A stretch of DNA of 64,000 nucleotides from Paraconexibacter sp040581415 (GTDB lineage: Bacteria; Actinomycetota; Thermoleophilia; Solirubrobacterales; Solirubrobacteraceae), in contig NZ_CP114014.1 of assembly GCF_040581415.1 (NCBI RefSeq), positions 620,001 to 684,000 of the forward strand. The letters are read 5' to 3'. The notes beneath the pieces were generated by a model. It made no database searches. It had not been told where the DNA came from and was given only the letters and a program-made list of their open reading frames with translations. A program made the position numbers and the translations under genes. Below, piece by piece: positions 53,198 to 61,310 of the stretch (positions within the stretch are counted from its first letter, which is position 1; every line of letters begins with the position of its first letter).

Positions 53198-54939
53198 GCG
53201 CGCGCGCCGCGGCGGCCCTTGTCGTCCTCCTGGGAGTAGTCACGGGGGCCGCCGCCGCGCCCGGGGCAGCCGCGGCCGCCACGCGGACGTGGTACGTCGA
53301 GGCGGGCGCCGCGGACGGCGGGCGGGGGACGACGCGCGCGGCGCCGCTGGCGACCCTGGCCGCCGTGGAGGCGAAGTCCCGAGCGGGCGACCGGATCGTC
53401 GTCCTGCCGGCCGTGACCGCGCTCGACGGAGGGCTGCAGCTCAAGCCGCGGCAGCGGCTGATCGGGGACGGCCGGTCCGTCACCGGCGGCCTGCCGGCGG
53501 ACGCGCCGGCGCCGCGCCTGACGAACTCGACGGCCGTGCACCTCGAGGGCGACGCCGTCCGCCTGGCCGACCGCACCACCGTCCGCAACATCCGCGTCAC
53601 CGGTGCGCGGCGGGGCGGGGTCTACGGCACCGATGTCCGCAAGGTCAGCGTTCTCGCGAGCGACATCAGCGGCCACAACGTCGGCTGCACCCGCGGCTTC
53701 CTCATCCCGCCCTTCAACGTCCCGACGACGGTCGCGGGCGTCGGCATCCCGATCAGCGCCGGCCTGCACAACGGCTGGGCTGGGATCATGGTGGACATCG
53801 GCTCCGGCCGCTCCCAGATCGCCATCCGCGGCAACCAGGTCCACGACGCCGACTGCGGCGACGGCATCGACATCCGCGTGTCGGGCGACGCCGACGTGCG
53901 CGCGACCATCGCGGGCAACGACGTGCGCGAGCTGCGTCAGGGGGACGACCTGGAGTCCGTGCTCGCCATCGGCCTGCAGACCCGCGAGCGGTCCCGGCTC
54001 GTCGCGCGCGTGGAGGGCAACCGGCAGTCCGGCCTTGGCAACGACGAGGACCCCGGGCTCGGTCCGGCCGGGGCGGATTCCGAGGGGGTCTTCGTGAACG
54101 TCGTCGGCCCGTCGAGCCTGCGGGCGACGATCGTCCGCAACCGCTACACGCACACCCCCGGCCGCGGCGGCTTCTCGGCGAACGGCCTGGAGTTCGTCAG
54201 CATGGGGGACGGCGGGCGCGGCCTCGTCGAGGTGTCGGACAGCACCTTCTCCGGCACCCCGGGGGACGTGATCGAGCAGCTCGCGCTCGGGACCGGCGCG
54301 CGCCTGCGGATGCGCCTGGACAACGTGGTCGCCTCGGGCTCGACGGGCTTCGGGGGTTCGGGCTTCGGCGACACGGTCGTCATCCCGGGCAACAACGCCG
54401 ACTGCCTGATCGCGGCGAGCGGCGGGGCCCGCAACGTCGTCGACCTCGCTGTCCGGCGGAGCCGGCTGACGGACTGCGCGAACAACGGCCTCACGTTCGG
54501 CTCGTCGGTCGCCAACGGCACGGGCCCGACCCAGGAGCTCGCCCTGCACGTCAGCGACTCGACGATCGCGGGCAACCACGCGGGCAACCTGCGGATCGCG
54601 AACGCCGGGGCGGTGTCGCGCCTCTCGGCGCTCGTCCAGCGGACGGACCTGTCCGGCAGCGGCGGGGTCGGGTCGACCCCGGCGAACCTCACGATCGAGG
54701 ACCTCGGTGACGCGTCGAACGCGACGATCGACCTCGGTGGTGGGGGGCTCGGGTCACTGGGAGGGAACTGCCTGCAGGGCGGCACCTTCGCCGCCGCGGT
54801 CGTGGGCTTCGACGTCTCGGCGCGAGGGAACTGGTGGGGCACGCCGGGCGGTCCCGCTCCGGGACGCGCGTTGGCGATCGGGGGCGCGCTGGACACCGGT
54901 GCGCCCCTGCCTGCCGCGCCGGCGCGTTGCCGTCCGTGA
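53194..54939 (+). CDS. secreted parallel beta-helix protein
   Basis: A 581 aa exported protein: signal peptide (AAAALVVLLGVVTGAAAAPGAAAAA), then TWYVEAGAADGGRGTTRAAPLATLAAVE, the opening typical of right-handed parallel beta-helix proteins. Many short beta-strand repeats follow (RSQIAIRGNQVHDADCGDGIDI, VRATIAGNDVREL, LHVSDSTIAGNHAGNLRIANAG), ending with the GNWWGTPGGPAPG cap. Such proteins are often polysaccharide lyases or surface adhesins; catalytic residues are not evident. The GTG overlaps the esterase stop (GTGA), so both are secreted together, perhaps against the same polymer. Confidence 0.82.
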   Translation: MSARAAAALVVLLGVVTGAAAAPGAAAAATRTWYVEAGAADGGRGTTRAAPLATLAAVEAKSRAGDRIVVLPAVTALDGGLQLKPRQRLIGDGRSVTGGLPADAPAPRLTNSTAVHLEGDAVRLADRTTVRNIRVTGARRGGVYGTDVRKVSVLASDISGHNVGCTRGFLIPPFNVPTTVAGVGIPISAGLHNGWAGIMVDIGSGRSQIAIRGNQVHDADCGDGIDIRVSGDADVRATIAGNDVRELRQGDDLESVLAIGLQTRERSRLVARVEGNRQSGLGNDEDPGLGPAGADSEGVFVNVVGPSSLRATIVRNRYTHTPGRGGFSANGLEFVSMGDGGRGLVEVSDSTFSGTPGDVIEQLALGTGARLRMRLDNVVASGSTGFGGSGFGDTVVIPGNNADCLIAASGGARNVVDLAVRRSRLTDCANNGLTFGSSVANGTGPTQELALHVSDSTIAGNHAGNLRIANAGAVSRLSALVQRTDLSGSGGVGSTPANLTIEDLGDASNATIDLGGGGLGSLGGNCLQGGTFAAAVVGFDVSARGNWWGTPGGPAPGRALAIGGALDTGAPLPAAPARCRP

Positions 54940-54986
54940 CCGCTCGTGTCGCGTGTCCGCTCGAGTCGCGTGACCGCTCGAGTCTG
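54936..54986. repeat. 17 bp tandem repeat, three copies
   Basis: GTGACCGCTCGTGTCGC repeats at 54936, 54953 and 54970 with one to three changes per copy. It begins at the stop codon of the beta-helix gene and ends in non-coding DNA. Confidence 0.6.
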
Positions 54987-55229
54987 GGGTGGCGCGCGGG
55001 CCGCGGTGCCGCTGCGCCGAGCCATGCCGCGGTCCTGGTTCGCGCTCGCGCCTGATCGAGGGCCCGTCTCGGGATCGCAGCGGCCGGGGCGGGCTCGCCC
55101 GCGGGTGCCGTCGTGTCTCTCCCTAGCGGCCGGCGGCGGGACCTGCCAGCGCCGACACGTTCCGCCGAATCGCCTGCGCTTTCGGCGAGACCCGCCCGGG
55201 CCCGTCGGGTGTCGCGCGGCCGCTGCCGA

Positions 55230-55453
55230 CGATTCCGCGGAATCGGCTGTCGCCCGGCCGTCCGTCTGCGGGGGTCGCCGGATCGCCTTCCCGAACGCTC
55301 CTCGCCGGTCGTCGCCGGCCGGTCGCGAGTCGCTCGCTGTCGACGATTCCGCGGAATCGGCCGCTGCTCTGCGCAGGATCTGCCGCGGAATCGCGCTGCG
55401 GTGGCGAAGTCGGCACGGCCAGCATGCACGCACGCGACGATTCCGCGGAATCG
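55230..55453. repeat. cluster of CGATTCCGCGGAATCG palindromes in non-coding DNA
   Basis: Three perfect 16 bp palindromes lie at 55230-55245, 55344-55359 and 55438-55453. Each is preceded by GA or GC and a C (context CGACGATTCC). Half copies occur at 55381-55393 and, degenerate, near 55158. They stand in the roughly 600 bp between the beta-helix gene and the transporter remnant, where no credible gene is seen on either strand. They could be regulator sites or a dispersed palindromic repeat. Confidence 0.65.
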
Positions 55454-55557
55454 CCCGTCCGCCCTTTCGGTCGTCCGCCCGTCGTCCGCCTGGTCGTCGT
55501 CCGGCGCCGGACGCGGTCGCCTCGTGGTCACGACGCACGGGCAGGAGCGCCGGCGCC

Positions 55558-55991
55558 GTCTCTGACACGCTGCTCCGCGCCCTCGCGGGCGTCGCCTTCG
55601 CCGCGATCGCCGCCGGCCTCGCTTACCGCCTGCGCCTCGGTCTCGCGCGGGAGATCGCCGTCGCCGCGCTGCGCGCCGTGGTCCAGCTCGCCGTGGTCGG
55701 GGCGGCCATCGTGCTCGTCCTCGTCCTCGAGGTCGAGGTCGAGGTCGAGGCGCTTGCGCTGCTCTTCGTCGCGGTCATGGCGGCGACCGCGGGCGCGACG
55801 GCCGGCGGACGGCTGCAGGGGCGGCATCGCGCGCGGATCCGCGCCTGATCGCGATCGCCGCCCCGGCCCGCGCCGCGACCGGGCTGCTGCTCGCGGTCGA
55901 ACTCGCCGCGGCGGTCCTGATCGGCGAGCTCATCCAGCGTGCGGTGATCAGGCCGGGCGAGCGCGTCGAGGCGCCGACCGGCCGTCGCTGA
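55558..55991 (+). pseudogene. FetB/UPF0014-type ABC permease remnant
   Basis: The frame from 55558 encodes about 95 residues matching the start of FetB-type permeases: RLGLAREIAVAALRAVVQLAVVG, then LALLFVAVMAATAGATAGGR, with a GTCGAG hexamer run encoding EVEVEVE between them. It hits a stop at 55846-55848. In the frame starting at 55845, RAATGLLLAVELAAAVLIGE and IRPGERVEAP resemble the family's C-terminal end. The middle of the protein is missing. A ribosome site (AGGAG) precedes GTC at 55558 where a start codon should be. So start lost, central part deleted and frame broken: a decayed gene. Confidence 0.55.
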
Positions 55992-56270
55992 TCGACGCCG
56001 GGACGACTCCCCCGGCGCTTGGTCTGCGTCGGCGCAGCGCATTCCCCGGTCGTCGCTGACCGCCCTCGCGCAGACCCGCCCGATCTCGTGCGACCCAGCG
56101 CGTTCCCCCGGCCGTTCGTCCGGCCGTCGCTGTCCGGCCGCCGACTCAGACACACCGGCGCCCGGCCTGCGTGCGACGCAGCGCACGACCCGGCCGCCTC
56201 CGCGTCTCACGGAGGACCCGGCCCACGCAGGACCCCGCCTCAGCGTGACGACGGACTCCGAGAGAGAGGC
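55992..56270. other. non-coding stretch, nothing recognised
   Basis: About 280 bp between the permease remnant and the convergent end of the cobI-cobJ gene. No coding-like frame, hairpin with T tract or repeat family was recognised. It probably continues the decayed region. Confidence 0.4.
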
Positions 56271-57782
56271 TCAGGCGGTCGGCGGGTACGTGCGCGGCGT
56301 GTAGACCTGTCCGCTGCCCGCGATCGTCTTCGTCTGCGAGGAGCCGACGATCAGCAGCGTCCGCATGTCGACCGCGTCCGGGTCGAGCTCGCCGAGCGTG
56401 ACGACGGTGACCGTCTCCGCGGCCGGGTCGCCGACCGCCCGCGCGATCACCACGGGGGTCGACGGCGCGCGGTGCTCGCGCAGGATCGCGACCGCGCGGT
56501 CGAGCTGCTCGCGCCGCGTCTTCGACGCCGGGTTGTAGAGCGCGAGCGCGAAGTCCGCGGCGGCCGCGGCGGCGAGGCGCTGCTCGACGACGGGCCACGG
56601 CTTGAGGATGTCCGACAAAGAGACGACCGCGAAGTCGTGCCCCAGGGGTGCACCGACGCGCGCGGCCGCGGCCTGCATCGCCGAGAGCCCCGGCACGATC
56701 CGGACGTCCACGCCGGCGAACTCGTCGGCGGCGCCATCGAGCACCTCGAGCACGGCGGTCGCCATCGCGAAGATCCCCGGGTCGCCGCTCGAGACCACGG
56801 CGACACGGCGGCCGGCCACGGCGAGCTCGAGGGCGTGCCGGGCGCGGTCGGCCTCGACGCGGTTGTCGGTCGGGAAGCGCTCCTGGCCGGGACGATGGGG
56901 GACCCGGTCCACGTAGGTCTGGTACCCGATCAGGACATCCGCGGCCGCAAGCTCGGCCTGGGCCTCGGGGGTCAGCCACTGCGCCCCGGCGGGCCCGAGC
57001 CCGACGACGGCCACGCTGCCGACCGCTGCCGGCGGGCGTGCGGTGGAGCTCCAGTCGGTCGGCACGAGCACCAGCGACATGTACGGCACGGTCGCAGCGT
57101 CGACGTCCAGGAGCGGCGTCGTCTGCTCCCGCTCGGAGGACGCGCGCTCGACGTACTGCGCACGGTCGGCGACGCCGGCGGCACGTGCCGCGTCGCGGAC
57201 CTTCTCGAAGGTCCGGCCGAGCTTCATGACGACCGCCGCCTCGGCCGTCCGCAGGCGCGTCGCGAGGACGTCGGGGGGCAGCGTCCCCGGCAGGATGGTG
57301 AGGACGTCGTCCCGCTTGACGAGCGGCGTCCCCGCGGCGGCGGACGCAGCGCTGAATGACGTGACCCCCGGGACGACCTCGGTCACGTAGCGATGCGCGA
57401 GCCGGTCGTGGATGTACATGTACGAGCCGTAGAAGAACGGGTCGCCCTCGCAGAGGACGACGACGTCGCGGCCCGCGTCCAGGTGCACGGCCAGCGCGGC
57501 GGCGGACTCGTCGTAGAAGTCGACGATGGCGGCCTCGTAGCCGCCGGGATGGTCGCTCTCCTCGACGGTGATGGGGTAGACCATCGGCACCTCGATCACG
57601 TCCGGCCGCATGTGCGACGCAGCGATCGAACGCGCGACGCCGCCGGTGGTCGAGCGCGGCGCGATCGGGAACGCGATGACGTCCGCCGCTGCGATCAGGC
57701 GATGTGCCTTCAGGGTGACGAGCTCGGGGTCGCCGGGACCGACGCCGACGCCGTAGAGCCGCCCAGGCCCTGTGCCGCTCAC
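56271..57782 (-). CDS. CobI-CobJ fusion: precorrin-2 C20- and precorrin-3B C17-methyltransferase
   Basis: A 503 aa bifunctional SAM methyltransferase, as in mycobacteria. Residues about 8-235 are CobI (LYGVGVGPGDPELVTLKA, EGDPFFYGSYMYIHDRL, VVPGVTSFSAASAAAGTPL), which makes precorrin-3A. Residues about 255-500 are CobJ (AVVGLGPAGAQWLTPEA, VSSGDPGIFAMATAVLEVL, IVPGLSAMQAAAARVGAPLGHDFAVVSLSD), which contracts the ring of precorrin-3B to give precorrin-4. The start is the GTG at 57782, immediately before the CobI motif. It lies 52 nt after cobH in the leftward cobG-cobH-cobIJ arm. Confidence 0.94.
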   Translation of the reverse strand: MSGTGPGRLYGVGVGPGDPELVTLKAHRLIAAADVIAFPIAPRSTTGGVARSIAASHMRPDVIEVPMVYPITVEESDHPGGYEAAIVDFYDESAAALAVHLDAGRDVVVLCEGDPFFYGSYMYIHDRLAHRYVTEVVPGVTSFSAASAAAGTPLVKRDDVLTILPGTLPPDVLATRLRTAEAAVVMKLGRTFEKVRDAARAAGVADRAQYVERASSEREQTTPLLDVDAATVPYMSLVLVPTDWSSTARPPAAVGSVAVVGLGPAGAQWLTPEAQAELAAADVLIGYQTYVDRVPHRPGQERFPTDNRVEADRARHALELAVAGRRVAVVSSGDPGIFAMATAVLEVLDGAADEFAGVDVRIVPGLSAMQAAAARVGAPLGHDFAVVSLSDILKPWPVVEQRLAAAAAADFALALYNPASKTRREQLDRAVAILREHRAPSTPVVIARAVGDPAAETVTVVTLGELDPDAVDMRTLLIVGSSQTKTIAGSGQVYTPRTYPPTA

Positions 57783-57834
57783 CGGACGACCTCCGGCTTG
57801 GGCGAACGAGCACCCTGGACGACGCCTTCGACGC

Positions 57835-58461
57835 TCATTCGTCGGGACTCGCGAGCGCGTTGACAGCCGCGGCGGCGATCGCGCTGCCGCCGCGCCGGCC
57901 GTGGACGACGAGGTACTCGAGGCCGAGGTCGTTCGCGGCCAGCGCCGCCTTGGACTCCGCCGCGCCGATGAAGCCGACCGGGATCCCGATGACCGCCGCC
58001 GGCCGCGGGCCACCGGCGGCAACGAGGTCGAGCAGGTGGAAGAGCGCGGTCGGCGCGTTGCCGAAGACGACGAGCGCGCCCTCGAGGCGCTCGCGCCACA
58101 GCTCGACGGCGGCCGCCGTGCGGGTGTTGCCGATCTCGGCGGCCAGCGGCGCCACGCGCGGATCGGTGAGGGTGCAGACCACGTCGTTGCCCGCCGGAAG
58201 GCGACGACGGGTGACGCCCGAGGCGACCATGTTCGTGTCGCAGAGCACCGGGACGCCCGCGCGGAGCGCGGCCTCCGCCGCGGGCGCGAACCCGGGCGAC
58301 GCCGCCACGTCCGGCACCAGGTCGACCATGCCGCAGGCGTGGATCATGCGCACGATGGTCCGCTCGAGGATCGGCTCGACGCCGGCCAGGTCCGTCTCGG
58401 CGCGGATCGTCGCGAACGACTGCCGGTAGATCTCGGCGCCGTCGCGGATGTAGTCGGTCAT
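57835..58461 (-). CDS. cobH: precorrin-8X methylmutase
   Basis: Moves a methyl group from C11 to C12 of precorrin-8X, giving hydrogenobyrinic acid. The 208 aa protein has catalytic His41 in RMIHACGMVD, LCDTNMVASGVTR, ALVVFGNAPTALFHLL and GIPVGFIGAAESKAAL, the complete family set. ATG overlaps the cobG stop by 4 nt, so the two are translationally coupled. Confidence 0.96.
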   Translation of the reverse strand: MTDYIRDGAEIYRQSFATIRAETDLAGVEPILERTIVRMIHACGMVDLVPDVAASPGFAPAAEAALRAGVPVLCDTNMVASGVTRRRLPAGNDVVCTLTDPRVAPLAAEIGNTRTAAAVELWRERLEGALVVFGNAPTALFHLLDLVAAGGPRPAAVIGIPVGFIGAAESKAALAANDLGLEYLVVHGRRGGSAIAAAAVNALASPDE

Positions 58462-59864
58462 GGCGTGAGTCCTTCGCGGGAGGCAGGGGAGGGACGCGCA
58501 CGGTCGGCGGTCGCCAGGAGGTCGAGGGCGGCGGGCACGTCTGCGGCCCGCAGCGGGTCGTCGCCGGGGCGGTCGACGAGCAGGCCGCCATCCGCGCTCG
58601 CGCGGATCGTCAGCGCGCCGGAGGGGGACCCGCAGCCACGCTCGCACGCGGTCCAGTGCTCGCGCACCGGCCCGTCGCCGCCGGCGGGTCGGTCGCTGCC
58701 CGTGCCCGCCGCGCGTGCCGCGGCTCGCCCGGCCGCGAGCGCCCGCACATCGAGGAGCGCGCTCGCGCAGGCACCCTGCCCGGCGCACGCGGAGAGCCCG
58801 TCCCAGCCAGATCCCTCCATGGTGACGAAGCCCAGCGCGCCGAGCTCGGCCAGGACGGCGTCGGCGTCCCCGGCGGGAACATCGGCCAGCGTCAGGGTGC
58901 GGTCAGGCGACAGGCGCACGTCGCCGCCGTGGCGGGCGGCGAGACGGGACAGCGGCATGAGCGTGTCCTGCGGGAGCCGTCCCAGGGGCGGAAGGACGGT
59001 CAGCGCGACGCGCCCGTCGGCCTGGGTGGTCGTCCCGATCGCGAGCGGGCGCCCGGCACCGAGCACCGCGCCACCGGTCAGCGCGCCGCCCAGCGCGGCG
59101 GCGATCCGCGCCGTCCCGTCCGGCAGGTCGCTGATGCGCCATGTGCGCTCGGCGTCGACCGGCAGGGCACGGAGGAAGGCGTGGGCCGCCGAAAGCATGA
59201 GCTGCGCAGCACCGCCCGCGTCGGTCGTGAGCGTGGTCGCCGCACCGGCCAGGTACAGCCGCAGGGTGGTCGCCCGCACGCCGCGTCCCGCCGCGGTCCC
59301 GCCGACCGCGTCCCCGCCGACCGCGTCCCCGCCGACCCCGCGGCCGCCGACCACGGGCCCGGCGGCCGCCAGCTGGGCCACCAGGGTGACGTCGGCGCCG
59401 TGCCGGGCGAGGGTCGCGCTGCCGTCCTCGATCGCGAACAGGAAGCGTCCGGGCAGGCCGGCCAGCACCGGGTCCGCGCACAGCGCGCGGTCGAGCGCCG
59501 CAACCAGCGCGTCGGCGTCGACGAGCGCCGCCGGATGCCGGGGACCGAGCGGCGGCGCGACGACGTTGCGCACGCGATCGTGACCCGGCGACGGCAGCAG
59601 ACCGGCGGACCACAGGCGGTCGGCGGCGGCACGCGAGTCGCCCGCGTCGAGCCCGCGGACCTGCATGCTCGCGCGCGAGGTGAGCTCGACGAGGCCGTTG
59701 CCCAGTCGGCTCAGGTCGGCGATCGCGTCCAGGCCGGCGGCCGGGAGGCGCCCGCCGGGGAGTCGGACGCGCGCCAGCGCGCCGTCGGCGGCGTCGTGAA
59801 GGCGCAGGACGCCGGGACAGCGGTCGTCGTTGACGACGGCAGGGATGATCGTGCGCTGCGGCAT
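58458..59864 (-). CDS. cobG: precorrin-3B synthase (CobG)
   Basis: O2-dependent hydroxylation and lactone formation on precorrin-3A, the marker step of the aerobic pathway. The 468 aa protein is of the nitrite/sulfite reductase type, with iron-sulfur ligands near the end: C-x5-C in ACAGQGACAS and C-x3-C in CERGCGSPSG. The N-terminus reads DDRCPGVLRLHDAADGALARVRLPGG. A Gly/Ala/Val run (GGDAVGGDAVGG) near residue 195 comes from a 15 bp tandem repeat (about 59290-59345) and looks like a species-specific insertion. ATG at 59864 chosen; an ATG at 59930 is an alternative. Confidence 0.88.
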   Translation of the reverse strand: MPQRTIIPAVVNDDRCPGVLRLHDAADGALARVRLPGGRLPAAGLDAIADLSRLGNGLVELTSRASMQVRGLDAGDSRAAADRLWSAGLLPSPGHDRVRNVVAPPLGPRHPAALVDADALVAALDRALCADPVLAGLPGRFLFAIEDGSATLARHGADVTLVAQLAAAGPVVGGRGVGGDAVGGDAVGGTAAGRGVRATTLRLYLAGAATTLTTDAGGAAQLMLSAAHAFLRALPVDAERTWRISDLPDGTARIAAALGGALTGGAVLGAGRPLAIGTTTQADGRVALTVLPPLGRLPQDTLMPLSRLAARHGGDVRLSPDRTLTLADVPAGDADAVLAELGALGFVTMEGSGWDGLSACAGQGACASALLDVRALAAGRAAARAAGTGSDRPAGGDGPVREHWTACERGCGSPSGALTIRASADGGLLVDRPGDDPLRAADVPAALDLLATADRARPSPASREGLTP

Positions 59865-60008
59865 CACCAGGATCGACGGCCCGCGGTCGCGGATCCGGCT
59901 GCGACGGCTCGGAACATCGGTCGCGAGCATATCCAGCGCCCCTGCGAAAGGCCTCCCCGCCCGGGGGTCGCGGGGCGCGCCGTGCTCGCGTGGCCAGGGG
60001 CGCTCGGG

Positions 60009-60014
60009 TAGTAT
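60009..60014 (+). promoter_or_regulatory. -10 element of the cbtBA transcript
   Basis: TAGTAT lies about 7 bp before the predicted riboswitch start at about 60021. The position matches TAACAT before the first riboswitch. No recognisable -35 box lies 17 bp upstream. Confidence 0.4.
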
Positions 60015-60020
60015 CCGCCG

Positions 60021-60159
60021 GACGTTCGACGACGGAGGAAGCCGGTGCAAAACCGGCGCGGTCGCGCCACTGTGAACGGGCTGCAAACGGCCCGCAAGCC
60101 AGACACTCCACCGCCGGACGACAACCACTGACTGACGGGACGCGTGATCCCGAGGAAGG
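60021..60159 (+). ncRNA. cobalamin riboswitch controlling cbtBA
   Basis: The core GAGGAAGCCGGTGCAAAACC with its GCCGGT/ACCGGC stem, GGTCGCGCCACTGT (60060-60073) including the B12 box GCCACTG, and AAGCCAGACAC (60096-60106) are all present. The downstream hairpin CGGGA-CGCGTGA-TCCCG (60136-60152) abuts the ribosome site AGGAAGG (60153-60159). This is the same arrangement as at 32167-32190. It should lower cobalt uptake when adenosylcobalamin is plentiful. Confidence 0.93.
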
Positions 60160-60168
60160 CCTCACCAG

Positions 60169-60387
60169 ATGTCCGAGACGCTTGTTGAACGTGGCACCGG
60201 AGCCGTCGCCGGCCCCATCGCCTCGCCGAAGGAACTGCTGCCCTACGCGATCTTCGGGGGCTTGCTCATGTCCCTCCTCGTGTACTTCGTCGGCGCCGAG
60301 GAAGGCGCCGCATCGCTGATCGGTGGCAGCTCCGTGCACGAGTTCGTGCACGACGCGCGGCATCTTCTCGGCTTTCCCTGCCACTAG
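60169..60387 (+). CDS. cbtB: CbtB, small subunit of predicted cobalt transporter
   Basis: A 72 aa membrane protein with a single helix (LLPYAIFGGLLMSLLVYFVGAEEG region). The His-rich end SVHEFVHDARHLLGFPCH supplies the metal-binding His residues typical of CbtB. It follows the riboswitch by 9 nt and precedes cbtA by 18 nt. CbtAB function in cobalt uptake is predicted from its constant link to cobalamin riboswitches. Confidence 0.93.
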   Translation: MSETLVERGTGAVAGPIASPKELLPYAIFGGLLMSLLVYFVGAEEGAASLIGGSSVHEFVHDARHLLGFPCH

Positions 60388-60405
60388 CGGCACGGGCTCA
60401 GCGAC

Positions 60406-61155
60406 ATGGTTCGTTCCCTCCTGATCCGGGGGATGCTGGTCGGCCTGCTCGCAGGCCTGCTCGCGTTCGCCGTCGCCTACATCTTCGGCGAGCCCCAGGT
60501 CCAGAAGGCCATCGACTACGAGGGCGCCCTCGCGGCGGCCGCCGGTGAGGCCGGCGGGGAGCCGCTCGTCAGCCGCGGCGTCCAGCGCTCGATCGGCCTG
60601 GCCACCGGCACGATCGCGCTCGGTGTCGCCCTCGGCGGCATGTTCGCGCTCGTGTACGCGTACGCGTACGGCCGCATCAGCGTCAAGGGCGCTCGCTCCA
60701 CGGCCGCGGCACTCGCGCTGACCGGCTTCGTGACGATCACCCTGGTGCCGTTCACCAAGTACCCGGCGAGCCCGCCCGCGCTCAACGCGGACGACACGAT
60801 CGACCGGCGCACCCTGCTGTTCTTCGCGATGGTCGCCATCTCGATGCTGGCGTTCGTCGGCGCCGCGCGCATCCGGCGCGAGTTCCTCGATCGCCTCGGC
60901 CCCTGGAACGCGGCCATCCTGGCCGGGGTGACGTTCATCGCCGTGATCGTCGTCGCGCAGCTGATCCTCCCGGCGGTGCACGAGACGCCGGCGACCTACC
61001 CCGCCGACGTGATGTACCGCTTCCGCGTCGCCTCGCTGGCGATCAGCGCGACGCTCTGGGCGACGATCGGCCTGGCCTTCGGGGCCGCGGCCGAGCGCCT
61101 GCTCGCCCCCGTCGCCGCACGGCGCTCAGCGCCCGCCGGCGCCGAACCCGCCTGA
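60406..61155 (+). CDS. cbtA: CbtA, membrane subunit of predicted cobalt transporter
   Basis: A 249 aa inner-membrane protein with five to six helices, starting LLIRGMLVGLLAGLLAFAVAYIFGEPQ, a CbtA hallmark. KYPASPPALN (about residue 120) and the polar residues in AVHETPATYPADVMYRFR are family features likely near the metal path. It is encoded with cbtB in one riboswitch-controlled transcript that ends at a strong terminator. Supplies the cobalt used by CobN and the ChlI/ChlD subunit. Confidence 0.92.
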   Translation: MVRSLLIRGMLVGLLAGLLAFAVAYIFGEPQVQKAIDYEGALAAAAGEAGGEPLVSRGVQRSIGLATGTIALGVALGGMFALVYAYAYGRISVKGARSTAAALALTGFVTITLVPFTKYPASPPALNADDTIDRRTLLFFAMVAISMLAFVGAARIRREFLDRLGPWNAAILAGVTFIAVIVVAQLILPAVHETPATYPADVMYRFRVASLAISATLWATIGLAFGAAAERLLAPVAARRSAPAGAEPA

Positions 61156-61195
61156 CGGACGTCCCGCCGGGGCCGGCCGCCCGGCCGTCGACCGG

Positions 61196-61230
61196 ATGCA
61201 GCCAGTCGCGCTCAGCGTGACTGGCTGCAT
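61196..61230 (+). terminator. strong hairpin terminator after cbtA
   Basis: ATGCAGCCAGTC and GACTGGCTGCAT form a perfect 12 bp stem around an 11 nt loop, followed by TCCGTTTCCG. It is the clearest terminator in the window. Confidence 0.75.
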
Positions 61231-61310
61231 TCCGTTTCCGCGACGGCTCCCGGTGGGGCCGCGCACGTCGCTGTTGCGCTCTCCCGGCGCGGGGCGCGAG
61301 ACTCGGCAGC

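Noticed and set aside
54940..55557. Open frames between the beta-helix gene and the permease remnant
   Set aside because: All translate to Arg/Pro/Ser-rich low-complexity sequence crossing the palindromes, with no ribosome sites or motifs.
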